This document shows positions 1-5,569 of a stretch of 8,010 nt of DNA, in pieces. A model generated the notes under the pieces. The model was not told the DNA's origin. It searched no databases and saw only the letters and a list, made by a program, of their open reading frames with translations. Origin of the DNA: an uncultured Peptostreptococcaceae bacterium (lineage in GTDB: Bacteria; Bacillota; Clostridia; Tissierellales; Peptoniphilaceae). The position numbers and the translations under genes were made by a program. Position 1 is the first letter of the stretch, and every line of letters starts with the position of its first letter. The stretch covers positions 1-8,010 of the forward strand of contig CAMDZK010000043.1 in the NCBI GenBank assembly GCA_945910665.1, written 5' to 3'.

Positions 1-1508
1 CGGTCGACTTCTGCGATGGCATCTCCATCTAAGACGACAAGGAGCTCATCGCCTACCTCCAAGGTGGTTTCCCTATGGGGGACAAATTCTTTTCCATTTC
101 GGTGGATATTGATAATAAGAAGATGGCCAGGAAAGGGAATGTCGGATAAAGGTGTATCTAAATACTTGAATTCTCCTGGAACGTAAATCGTTTGTAAAAT
201 ATTATCAGAGTAAGAATTTTTCTTCATTCCTTCTTTATGCATTAAATTTTCGTAAAGAGATTCATAGATGGGAAGTGTTCCCATTTTTTCTGCGACTAAA
301 TAAGAAACCATGGAGCAAGTTGTAATCGATAAAAGCTGGTTCATCGATCCAGACATTTCTGAAACGAGGAGTATCGATAACAAGGGTGCACGGACGACAG
401 CAGTCAATACAGCGACCATCCCCAAATATAAAAAGTTTCGCAGATAAATGGGATCGATCGGCACGAGCTCTAAAACAAATGCGCCGAGCAGAGCACCGAT
501 CACCAATGTAGGCAAAAAGATACCCCCTTGGGCTCCTGTTCCATAACTGATCCATAAAAATACGAGGCGGATGAGGAGCACAACGCCCAAAAACAGCAAA
601 CTATGGCTCGTATTGGACAGTGCTTCCACTAAGTGATGTCCACCACCTACGATTTCCGGTGAGAAGAGGCCCAAGGGAATCATAAGGAGCATTGCGACAA
701 AAAATAAGATGTACCGTGGAATGGGGATTTTCGTAAGATACCTCGACGTTTTTAAAAGTCCCCCATTGAAAACTGAGCCCAACACACCTCCTAACACCCC
801 GATGATGATCGCCACCCATAAAAAATGCAGGGGCAAAAGTTCTACGATGGGGAAAGAGAACGCAGGACTTCTTCCCAATAATTCAAAAGAGACAAAATTT
901 GCCGTGATGGACGCCAATACGCATGGAACGAGAAGATAAGGCGAAAAGGATTTGTGCATCTCTTCTAACGCAAATAAGGCGCCAGAAATCGGTGCGTTAA
1001 ACGCTCCTGCAAGACCCGCGGATGCACCAGCTGTAATCATGTGCCGTTCTTCCATGGGACCTCTTTGCAAGATGCGAGCCAGTCCCTTGGCAGCCATCCC
1101 CCCTAATTGAATCGAAGGGCCTTCCCGCCCTAAGAACAGTCCCGATACATTGGCAAGAGCACCACCAAAAAATTTCGACAAAAGAGTAGGGACAACAACC
1201 ATGGAGATCTTTCCGTTGAGTTCCCCGCGAATTTGTGGGATTCCGCTGCCGCCACTATAAGGTGCCCAACGAAGGAGTCGATCCATGAGGACGGACGCGA
1301 TAAAAAACAGAAAAACCATGACGACCAATTTTAGGAGAGAAATATCTTCAAATAAAAATCCCCGAAAGACATCAATTTTTCCTAAAACATAACGAAATGC
1401 CACGGATAAAATTCCAGCGACAACTCCAACGTAAAGGCCGTCTAACAAAAGACGGCGTTTGTATTTTACTGTGAACTCTTTTTCTAAACCAAAATCTTTG
1501 TGTTGCAA
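1..1508 (-). CDS. clcA: CLC-family H+/Cl- exchanger with C-terminal RCK_C (TrkA_C) domain, 3' end off window
   Basis: Reading the minus strand from 1508 gives 502 codons without a stop, leaving the window before the stop codon. The protein is a polytopic membrane transporter of the CLC family. Visible signatures are GSGIPQ (87-92), GREGP (127-131, gating glutamate E129), ALEEM with the second Glu (E183) matching the internal proton glutamate of E. coli ClC-ec1, GTGAQGGIFLP (323-333), and a Tyr (Y415 in LPIYESLY) matching the anion-coordinating tyrosine. Keeping both glutamates argues for a coupled 2 Cl-/H+ exchanger rather than a channel. From about 435 an RCK_C fold follows (IYVPGEFKYL, then FVPHRETTLEVGDELLVV); probably only a few tens of residues are missing. 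The start is inferred as TTG at 1508-1506 because AGGAG lies 8 bases upstream and no ATG or GTG fits. It is transcribed divergently from the cation/H+ antiporter. The Cl- type motif (not a fluoride-type CLC) is clear; the exact ion and physiological direction are inferred. Confidence 0.93.
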   Translation of the reverse strand, partial: MQHKDFGLEKEFTVKYKRRLLLDGLYVGVVAGILSVAFRYVLGKIDVFRGFLFEDISLLKLVVMVFLFFIASVLMDRLLRWAPYSGGSGIPQIRGELNGKISMVVVPTLLSKFFGGALANVSGLFLGREGPSIQLGGMAAKGLARILQRGPMEERHMITAGASAGLAGAFNAPISGALFALEEMHKSFSPYLLVPCVLASITANFVSFELLGRSPAFSFPIVELLPLHFLWVAIIIGVLGGVLGSVFNGGLLKTSRYLTKIPIPRYILFFVAMLLMIPLGLFSPEIVGGGHHLVEALSNTSHSLLFLGVVLLIRLVFLWISYGTGAQGGIFLPTLVIGALLGAFVLELVPIDPIYLRNFLYLGMVAVLTAVVRAPLLSILLVSEMSGSMNQLLSITTCSMVSYLVAEKMGTLPIYESLYENLMHKEGMKKNSYSDNILQTIYVPGEFKYLDTPLSDIPFPGHLLIINIHRNGKEFVPHRETTLEVGDELLVVLDGDAIAEVD

Positions 1509-1516
1509 ATAAAAGA

Positions 1517-1523
1517 CTCCTTT
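1517..1523 (-). promoter_or_regulatory. Ribosome binding site deciding the TTG start of the CLC gene
   Basis: On the minus strand the sequence reads AAAGGAG, with the AGGAG core at 1521-1517, 8 bases before TTG at 1508. A second GGAG-like element lies just upstream. No ATG or GTG in frame fits this site, which is why a TTG start is called. Confidence 0.75.
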
Positions 1524-1534
1524 CTCCTTTTATT

Positions 1535-1571
1535 ATTATACGAAACTAGGAATTAGTAAAGGACAATTGTC
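1535..1571 (-). promoter_or_regulatory. Putative promoter of the CLC gene with an adjacent 10-bp palindrome
   Basis: The minus strand carries TATAAT (1540-1535), 26 bases upstream of the TTG start. At 17-base spacing the -35 position is only TCCTTT; TTGTCC (1566-1561) resembles a -35 better but sits 20 bases away. The perfect palindrome GACAATTGTC (1562-1571) overlaps that area and could be a regulator site. The -10 is convincing; the -35 and operator are guesses. Confidence 0.45.
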
Positions 1572-1640
1572 TGTACGATACATAAAAGATCCTGCGATCC
1601 AGCGATAAAAATGTTTATGAAGAGAATGACTATCTTTCTG

Positions 1641-1649
1641 TGATATAAT
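1641..1649 (+). promoter_or_regulatory. Extended -10 promoter for the antiporter gene
   Basis: TGATATAAT is an extended -10 element (TGn plus a perfect TATAAT at 1644-1649). No good -35 is present at 16-18 bases, as often seen with extended -10 promoters. Transcription would begin near 1656, giving a leader of about 60 bases that contains the hairpin at 1672-1691. Confidence 0.65.
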
Positions 1650-1671
1650 GAGTATTAAATAGTTGAAAAAC

Positions 1672-1698
1672 AGAGCAGCGGAGGCTGCTCTAATTTTT
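1672..1698 (+). terminator. Terminator-like hairpin in the antiporter 5' leader
   Basis: AGAGCAGC (1672-1679) pairs perfectly with GCTGCTCT (1684-1691) around the loop GGAG, and TAATTTTTATTT follows. This has the form of an intrinsic terminator but lies between the promoter at 1641-1649 and the antiporter ribosome binding site at 1703-1710. It may attenuate the gene, stabilise the 5' end of its mRNA, or end an unseen short transcript. No upstream gene on this strand needs it. Confidence 0.55.
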
Positions 1699-1717
1699 AT
1701 TTGAAAGGAGAATGCAT

Positions 1718-3337
1718 ATGGTTTATTTAATGGTTGGCTTCATCATGATCTTAGCTCTTATGGCGATTCGTATTTCCAATAAACACGGGATTCCTGCTCT
1801 TTTACTATTTATTGTATTAGGAATGGCTTTTGGAGCTTTAGGATTTGAATTCGATGATTTCGAATTTGCCGATGGTTTTGCCACCGTTGCGTTGATGATA
1901 ATCATGTTTTACGGAGGATTTGGTACCAACTGGAAAATGGCCAAGCCTGTGGCAAAAGAAGCGATTATTCTCAGCTCTTTAGGGGTTGTTGTCACAGCGC
2001 TACTGACTGGATTATTTGCCCACTTTGTGCTGGGGTTTGACTTGCTTAAAGGAATGCTGATAGGTTCCATTGTTGGCTCCACTGACTACGCAAGTGTTTC
2101 CAATATTCTTCGCTCGAAAAACTTGAATTTAAAGTATAATACTGCCCCCCTTCTCGAGCTCGAGAGTGGATCCAATGACCCGGCGGCATACACGATGACC
2201 ATGGTATTTTTAGCGGTGATTATGGGCACCAACGTATCAGTACCTGCCCTTATCCTATCGCAAATTGCCTTAGGTCTTGCCGTAGGTGCAGGATTGGCGT
2301 TTCTCTCAGCAAAGCTTCTCACCAACTTTAGGATCCGTGCTGATGGTTTGAACTCTGTTTTTATGGCAGCGGCGATGCTCATCACCTATGCGGTGGCAGA
2401 TTTAATTGGTGGTAACGGATATTTGGCTCTGTATATATTAGGGATATATTTAGGAAATAAAGAATTTCATGGAAAACGAGAAGTCGTCTTTTTCTTTGAT
2501 GGACTTTCAGAAATTATGCAAATTGGACTTTTCTTTATCTTAGGCCTACTTTCTAATAGTACAGACTTTTTCCAAGCGCTCCCAATAGCCCTTGCAATAA
2601 TGCTCTTTATGACTGTTATCGGAAGACCTTTAACCGTTTATGGACTCATGCTTCCCTTTAAGCTGAATCGCCCTCAATTAAATTTCATATCTTTAGCGGG
2701 AGTTCGAGGGGCAGCCGCCATCGCATTTGCCATTATGGCGGTGAACAGCGGAGCTGATTTCACCATGGATATCTATCATATCGTCTTTGGAATTTGTGTG
2801 CTTTCTTCCTTAGCCCAAGGCACGCTCATGCCAATGGCAGCGAAAAAATGGGATATGCTCGACCCAAACGATACAGTTCTTCAAAAATTCAACTACTACA
2901 ATTCAAAGGCAGAAGTTGGTTTTCTTCAAACGCGCGTGGAAGAAGGAAGCCATTTAATTGGTACGAAAGTCCGCGAATTAAACCTTGCTTTTGACTTTAT
3001 CGTTGCAAAAATCGAACGGACAGGAAAGACGATTGTTCCTAGAGGATCTGTAGAACTTCAAGAAGGAGACTTGGTTGTGCTCGGTGGAGAGATTCACTTT
3101 GATCATTCAGGACAAGAACTCATTGAATTTTCAGTTCCCCATGGACATCAGTGGGAAGGGAAGATGCTTCGTAATCTAAAAATACCTGAAAATATGTTAA
3201 TAATTATGATACAAGACGCCGACGGAGAAATTATCGTTCCAAGAGGAAAGACGAAACTTCGTGAAGGGGATAAAGTCATTATGATTGAAACAGATAACCC
3301 CATGGATTTAACCGATGAAAAAATATTAGAAGACTAA
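1718..3337 (+). CDS. nhaP2: CPA1 family NhaP2-type K+(or Na+)/H+ antiporter with tandem RCK_C domains
   Basis: This is a 539-residue inner-membrane cation/H+ antiporter exchanging cytoplasmic K+ (or Na+) for protons. About twelve hydrophobic segments fill residues 1-375. They include the CPA1 hallmarks STD (121-123), LLELESGSNDP (N153, D154, the ion-binding Asn-Asp pair) and AGVRGAAAIAFA near 328-338. Two RCK_C domains follow in the cytoplasm, about 399-460 (VPRGSVELQEGDLVVLGG) and 478-533 (VPRGKTKLREGDKVIMIE). One RCK_C domain is common in NhaP2-like proteins, and two in tandem are less usual. An ATG at 1712 would lie only 1 base from the AGGAG at 1706-1710, whereas ATG at 1718 is 7 bases away, so 1718 is preferred. 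The gene is divergent from the CLC exchanger, suggesting linked osmotic and pH control. RCK_C domains of the related S. aureus CpaA bind cyclic di-AMP; binding here is inference. Family assignment is firm, ion specificity is not. Confidence 0.92.
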   Translation: MVYLMVGFIMILALMAIRISNKHGIPALLLFIVLGMAFGALGFEFDDFEFADGFATVALMIIMFYGGFGTNWKMAKPVAKEAIILSSLGVVVTALLTGLFAHFVLGFDLLKGMLIGSIVGSTDYASVSNILRSKNLNLKYNTAPLLELESGSNDPAAYTMTMVFLAVIMGTNVSVPALILSQIALGLAVGAGLAFLSAKLLTNFRIRADGLNSVFMAAAMLITYAVADLIGGNGYLALYILGIYLGNKEFHGKREVVFFFDGLSEIMQIGLFFILGLLSNSTDFFQALPIALAIMLFMTVIGRPLTVYGLMLPFKLNRPQLNFISLAGVRGAAAIAFAIMAVNSGADFTMDIYHIVFGICVLSSLAQGTLMPMAAKKWDMLDPNDTVLQKFNYYNSKAEVGFLQTRVEEGSHLIGTKVRELNLAFDFIVAKIERTGKTIVPRGSVELQEGDLVVLGGEIHFDHSGQELIEFSVPHGHQWEGKMLRNLKIPENMLIIMIQDADGEIIVPRGKTKLREGDKVIMIETDNPMDLTDEKILED

Positions 3338-3363
3338 AAAAGCAAGCTTACGAGCTTGCTTTT
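3338..3363. terminator. Bidirectional intrinsic terminator between the antiporter and flavodoxin genes
   Basis: AAAAGCAAGCT (3338-3348) pairs perfectly with AGCTTGCTTTT (3353-3363) around the four-base loop TACG, a UNCG-type tetraloop in RNA. A-rich and T-rich flanks give a U-tract on either strand, so it can stop both convergent genes. The stop codon of the minus-strand flavodoxin gene (3350-3348) lies inside the hairpin. Confidence 0.9.
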
Positions 3364-3878
3364 GAATTAGAAAGAATGTGTTCGATTAAAGGTTTTGCGT
3401 AGATTGGATCAAATAAACTGTACGACTTTTTCAAGCTTATTCCCGTACTTGCCTCAATTTCCTTCATTTCTGGTCGCTTGCTCATCATGGTTGCAAATGT
3501 CTTCATGAGTAGTTTTTCACCCCATGGCATGCGGTCGTAGCGAAGTCCTCCGGGCAAATAAAAGTGGGGGATACGTTCATCAATTCCATTGTCAGACCAT
3601 ACTTTTTCAATGTCATCGGTCGCATCCATCGGCATGGCTCCAGTTGCAAATACAATCAACTGATTGGCTGTACTTTCTTCAAAAAGCTGTTTTCCGCGGG
3701 AAAGGCCTTCAATACGACCGGCATGAAGTCTACCTCCAAAAACAATGGTTGTAGCCTCGCGGTCATCGTCAGTGTTTGACTCGGTAATCGAAATTGCCTT
3801 TCCACCGACTTCTTTGGCGATCTATTCTGCATATTCTTTCGTAAATCCTGTAACCCTTTTATAGAGAACAATAACCAT
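3348..3878 (-). pseudogene. Flavodoxin-domain protein gene interrupted by an amber codon
   Basis: Read from ATG at 3878 (AGGAG at 3888-3884, 5 bases upstream), the frame would give 176 residues. It opens MVIVLYKRVTGFTKEYAE, then has TAG at 3824-3822 (codon 19), then continues IAKEVGGKAISITE to the natural stop at 3350-3348. The family is flavodoxin-like, the single-domain FMN electron carriers of anaerobes and facultative Gram-positives. The TGFTKxYAEW pattern is typical of it, so the TAG most likely replaces TGG (Trp) by one transition. Everything downstream is open and well conserved in style (TIVFGGRLHAGRI, IVFATGAMPMD), so the lesion is recent, a sequencing error, or read through. An internal ATG at 3659 would yield only the C-terminal 103 residues and lacks the FMN phosphate-binding loop. 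That loop also reads KRVTGFT where I would expect something like SKTGFT. Confidence 0.85.
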
Positions 3879-3899
3879 GGCATCTCCTTTCCGCTTCAT

Positions 3900-3930
3900 C
3901 TTTACATGATTATATCGCATAAATGTAAAG
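3900..3930 (-). promoter_or_regulatory. Flavodoxin -10 box enclosed by an 8-bp inverted repeat (possible operator)
   Basis: CTTTACAT (3900-3907) and ATGTAAAG (3923-3930) form a perfect 8-bp inverted repeat with a 15-base spacer. On the minus strand a TATAAT -10 element (3914-3909) lies inside the spacer. No strong -35 is visible at 17 bases. A dimeric repressor binding here would block the promoter; which one is unknown. Confidence 0.45.
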
Positions 3931-3970
3931 TATAGATAAATTTCATGAAAAATAAAGTTACGTTTATGAC

Positions 3971-3999
3971 TTGTCAATAAACATTTCTCATGCTAAAAT
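3971..3999 (+). promoter_or_regulatory. Sigma-A-type promoter of the acetate transporter gene
   Basis: TTGTCA (3971-3976), a 17-base spacer ending in TGC, then TAAAAT (3994-3999) make a near-consensus promoter that also has the extended -10 TGn. Transcription should start near 4006, about 24 bases before the ATG. A perfect 10-bp palindrome TTTCATGAAA (3941-3950) lies 20 bases upstream of the -35. Confidence 0.8.
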
Positions 4000-4029
4000 G
4001 AAAGCTGATTATCTTAAATGGAGGATTGA

Positions 4030-4641
4030 ATGGAAAAAACATCTTTTCAACAGCAAGTGGTAGCGGACCCAACAGCGATTGGCTTGTTTGGTCTTGCAAT
4101 GGTCACGCTTGTGGCGTCGACACAAAAATTAGGGTGGACCGATGGAACTTCACTCATCGTGCCTTGGGCCATTTTCTTGGGGGCTTGCGCACAAATTTAC
4201 GCATCCATTTTGGATTCCAAAAAGAATAATGTATTTGGAACCACTGCCTTTGGAGGCTATGGATTCTTTTGGCTTGGCGTTGCCATGACCTGGTTAATCC
4301 AACACGGGCTTTTCGGAGAAAGTATGATGCAAGGAGCAGACCTGAACCAATTGGGCTTTGCTTACGTGGGCTATCTCATCTTTACTTTATTTATGACAGT
4401 GGGAGCCATGGGGGTCAACAAAAACCTCTTCATCATTTTTGTATTGATTGATGGACTCTTTTTAGGTCTAGCAATGTCCACACTGGCAGGATCTCATTTT
4501 GGTCACATGTTGGCAGGAATCTGTGAACTTCTCATTAGCCTCTTTAGTTTCTACGGATCTGCAGCGGCTGTATTAAACGGACACTACAAAAAACAAGTAC
4601 TCAATGTGGGAAAACCCTTTGGGCCTTTTATCGAAGGATAA
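4030..4641 (+). CDS. GPR1/FUN34/YaaH (SatP-like) acetate/succinate transporter
   Basis: A 203-residue, six-helix inner-membrane protein of the acetate uptake transporter family, which moves acetate and succinate with protons or as a channel. The N-terminal signature is DPTAIGLFGLA (13-23), where the family usually has NPAPLGL. A second typical stretch, FGTTAFGGYGFFWL, is at 69-82. Hydrophobic segments lie near 17-30, 42-60, 74-91, 110-127, 132-150 and 156-182. The length matches bacterial members (about 190-210). GGAGG (4020-4024) lies 5 bases before ATG 4030. It is a single-gene transcript with its own promoter and terminator. Asp for the usual Asn and Thr-Ala-Ile for Ala-Pro-Leu in the substrate-path motif are deviations that might alter specificity. 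In a fermenting cell it could equally export acetate; direction is inferred. Confidence 0.92.
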   Translation: MEKTSFQQQVVADPTAIGLFGLAMVTLVASTQKLGWTDGTSLIVPWAIFLGACAQIYASILDSKKNNVFGTTAFGGYGFFWLGVAMTWLIQHGLFGESMMQGADLNQLGFAYVGYLIFTLFMTVGAMGVNKNLFIIFVLIDGLFLGLAMSTLAGSHFGHMLAGICELLISLFSFYGSAAAVLNGHYKKQVLNVGKPFGPFIEG

Positions 4642-4655
4642 ATTGATAAACATAT

Positions 4656-4693
4656 AAAAAGGAGGAGAAACGCTGTTGTTTCTCCTCTTTTTT
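4656..4693. terminator. Bidirectional intrinsic terminator after the acetate transporter gene
   Basis: GAGGAGAAAC (4662-4671) pairs perfectly with GTTTCTCCTC (4678-4687) around loop GCTGTT, with A5 before and T6 after. It serves both the transporter (ends 4641) and the convergent zinc-ribbon gene, whose stop codon (4694-4692) overlaps the T-run. Confidence 0.92.
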
Positions 4694-5036
4694 ATGCCTT
4701 TATATATTTAGCAAAAATATAGATGCGGCCAAAGCCGTCGATGGTGCATTCTAATTCGTGACCGTTGACCGGTGTTTCTAACACGCGGACATTTTTTGCT
4801 TTGGACCCTTGTTTAATTACATTGGATCCGTCGACCTTAATATCTTGGGTGACCACGAGAGTCTGTCCATCTTCAATGGGCTGGCCATTGGCATCGCGAA
4901 CGATGGCAGCTTCTTGAGCGGCCTCGTGTTCTTCTTTTGTAAATTCAAATCCACAGTCAGGGCAAACATATAAGTTGGTGCCATCAAAATACACGTACTC
5001 GCCATTACATTTTGGGCAGTGAATGATCTCGTTCAT
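4692..5036 (-). CDS. yjdM: YjdM/PhnA-like zinc-ribbon protein
   Basis: A 114-residue soluble protein with the two-part layout of the YjdM (formerly PhnA) family. The N-terminal zinc ribbon uses C7-P-K-C10 and C25-P-D-C28. The C-terminal PhnA domain (about residues 47-114) is a small SH3-like beta fold with the expected run LVVTQDIKVDGSNVIKQGSK followed by CTIDGFGRIYIFAKYIK. Length is normal for the family. The old name 'alkylphosphonate utilization protein' is misleading: nothing here resembles the phn pathway, and the family's molecular role is unsettled. AAGGAG stands 5-6 bases before ATG at 5036. It is monocistronic, with its own promoter on the right and a shared terminator on the left. 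Confidence 0.93.
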   Translation of the reverse strand: MNEIIHCPKCNGEYVYFDGTNLYVCPDCGFEFTKEEHEAAQEAAIVRDANGQPIEDGQTLVVTQDIKVDGSNVIKQGSKAKNVRVLETPVNGHELECTIDGFGRIYIFAKYIKA

Positions 5037-5066
5037 AGGATCTCCTTTATTTGTATTATCTCATCT

Positions 5067-5095
5067 ATTATAGGCCATCCCGTGAAAATGCGCAA
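5067..5095 (-). promoter_or_regulatory. Promoter of the YjdM-like gene
   Basis: On the minus strand TTGCGC (5095-5090), a 17-base spacer and a perfect TATAAT (5072-5067) precede the ATG at 5036 by about 30 bases. The -35 is only a half match. Confidence 0.65.
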
Positions 5096-5105
5096 AAACC
5101 TACTC

Positions 5106-5368
5106 TCATGTATATGCGTCGTACATGGTGAGGACTTTTGCCCCGTAAGCTGTGGCGGGACCGCCTCCCATGGCAATCGCCACGCCAATCACATCGGCAA
5201 TTTCTTCCCGCGTTGCCCCTAGTTCAATTAAACGCATGGTGTGAGACATCATGCACCTTCACACTTCTCTGCAATGGCTATGCCCAAGGCAATCATTTCC
5301 TTTTGTTTGCTGGAGATGGCGTTGTGGTCATACGCAATGTGATGAAGTTTACTGTAAGCGAGCATTTT
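5106..5368 (-). pseudogene. Carboxymuconolactone decarboxylase (AhpD-type) gene, 5'-truncated and frameshifted
   Basis: The minus-strand frame from about 5368 reads KMLAYSKLHHIAYDHNAIS through IALGIAIAEKCEG and then hits TGA at 5251-5249. One frame over the same protein resumes as MMSHTMRLIELGATREEIAD, then VAIAMGGGPATAYGAKVL, ending at TGA 5108-5106. Adding one T to GGTGC at about 5256-5253 restores EKCEGCMMSH, the CxxC...H active site of AhpD/CMD family proteins, which act in thiol-dependent peroxide reduction and related chemistry. So one deleted base destroys the resolving cysteine region. The restored protein would have about 86 residues against about 105-115 usual, with some 25-30 N-terminal residues missing, and no RBS or promoter precedes it. 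The missing end coincides with the start of the VOC remnant on the other strand. An isolated base error could explain the frameshift but not the missing 5' end. Confidence 0.85.
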
Positions 5369-5369
5369 A

Positions 5370-5513
5370 GCAGAGGACGTAGAAGAACTTCACAAAATAG
5401 CCGAAGAACTAGGGTATGTACCCAATGAAATTATCGACAATCCACCCAAACCAGAACATTTCATCGTAGAAGACCCCGACGGAAATGTGGTGGAATTTGG
5501 ACTGGCGCTTTAA
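5370..5513 (+). pseudogene. 3' remnant of a VOC (glyoxalase/bleomycin-resistance fold) gene
   Basis: From 5370 the plus strand reads AEDVEELHKIAEELGYVPNE and later HFIVEDPDGNVVEFGLAL, then TAA at 5511-5513. The last stretch (F-x-x-D-P-D-G-N-x-V-E-F) is the hallmark end of a vicinal oxygen chelate domain, and its final Glu is the usual metal ligand. Only 47 residues remain of a domain that normally has about 120-130, and there is no start codon or ribosome binding site. In-frame TAA at 5355-5357 closes it upstream. The gene has therefore lost its 5' two thirds and should be non-functional. Its terminator at 5519-5550 is intact, which fits a gene truncated from the 5' side. Confidence 0.82.
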
Positions 5514-5518
5514 TACAA

Positions 5519-5553
5519 AAAGGACAGAAGTGAAATTCTGTCCTTTCGTTTTT
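5519..5553. terminator. Bidirectional intrinsic terminator between the VOC remnant and GST gene
   Basis: AAAGGACAGAA (5519-5529) pairs perfectly with TTCTGTCCTTT (5536-5546) around loop GTGAAA; TTTTT follows shortly on the plus strand and a T-run on the minus strand. It would now mainly serve the glutathione transferase gene ending at 5570. Confidence 0.88.
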
Positions 5554-5569
5554 CCTGAGACGAAAATTG

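Noticed and set aside
262..939. Open frames on both strands inside 262-939
   Set aside because: They are out of frame with the continuous CLC reading frame that carries all family motifs across this stretch.
1580..1610. GATCC repeated near GATCCTGCGATCC
   Set aside because: Two 5-base copies are too short to support a repeat or operator.
3656..3883. A 75-codon minus-strand frame starting at ATG 3883
   Set aside because: Its ATG directly abuts the RBS (no spacing) and its protein has no family features; the frame from 3878 encodes flavodoxin sequence.
3938..3953. Possible CodY box near AAATTTCATGAAAAAT
   Set aside because: The CodY consensus has one base between the C and G of the central core; here there are two, so the match is poor.
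5138..5428. A 96-codon plus-strand frame across the remnant region
   Set aside because: It is antisense to the CMD remnant, low in recognisable features, and out of frame with the VOC remnant it overlaps.
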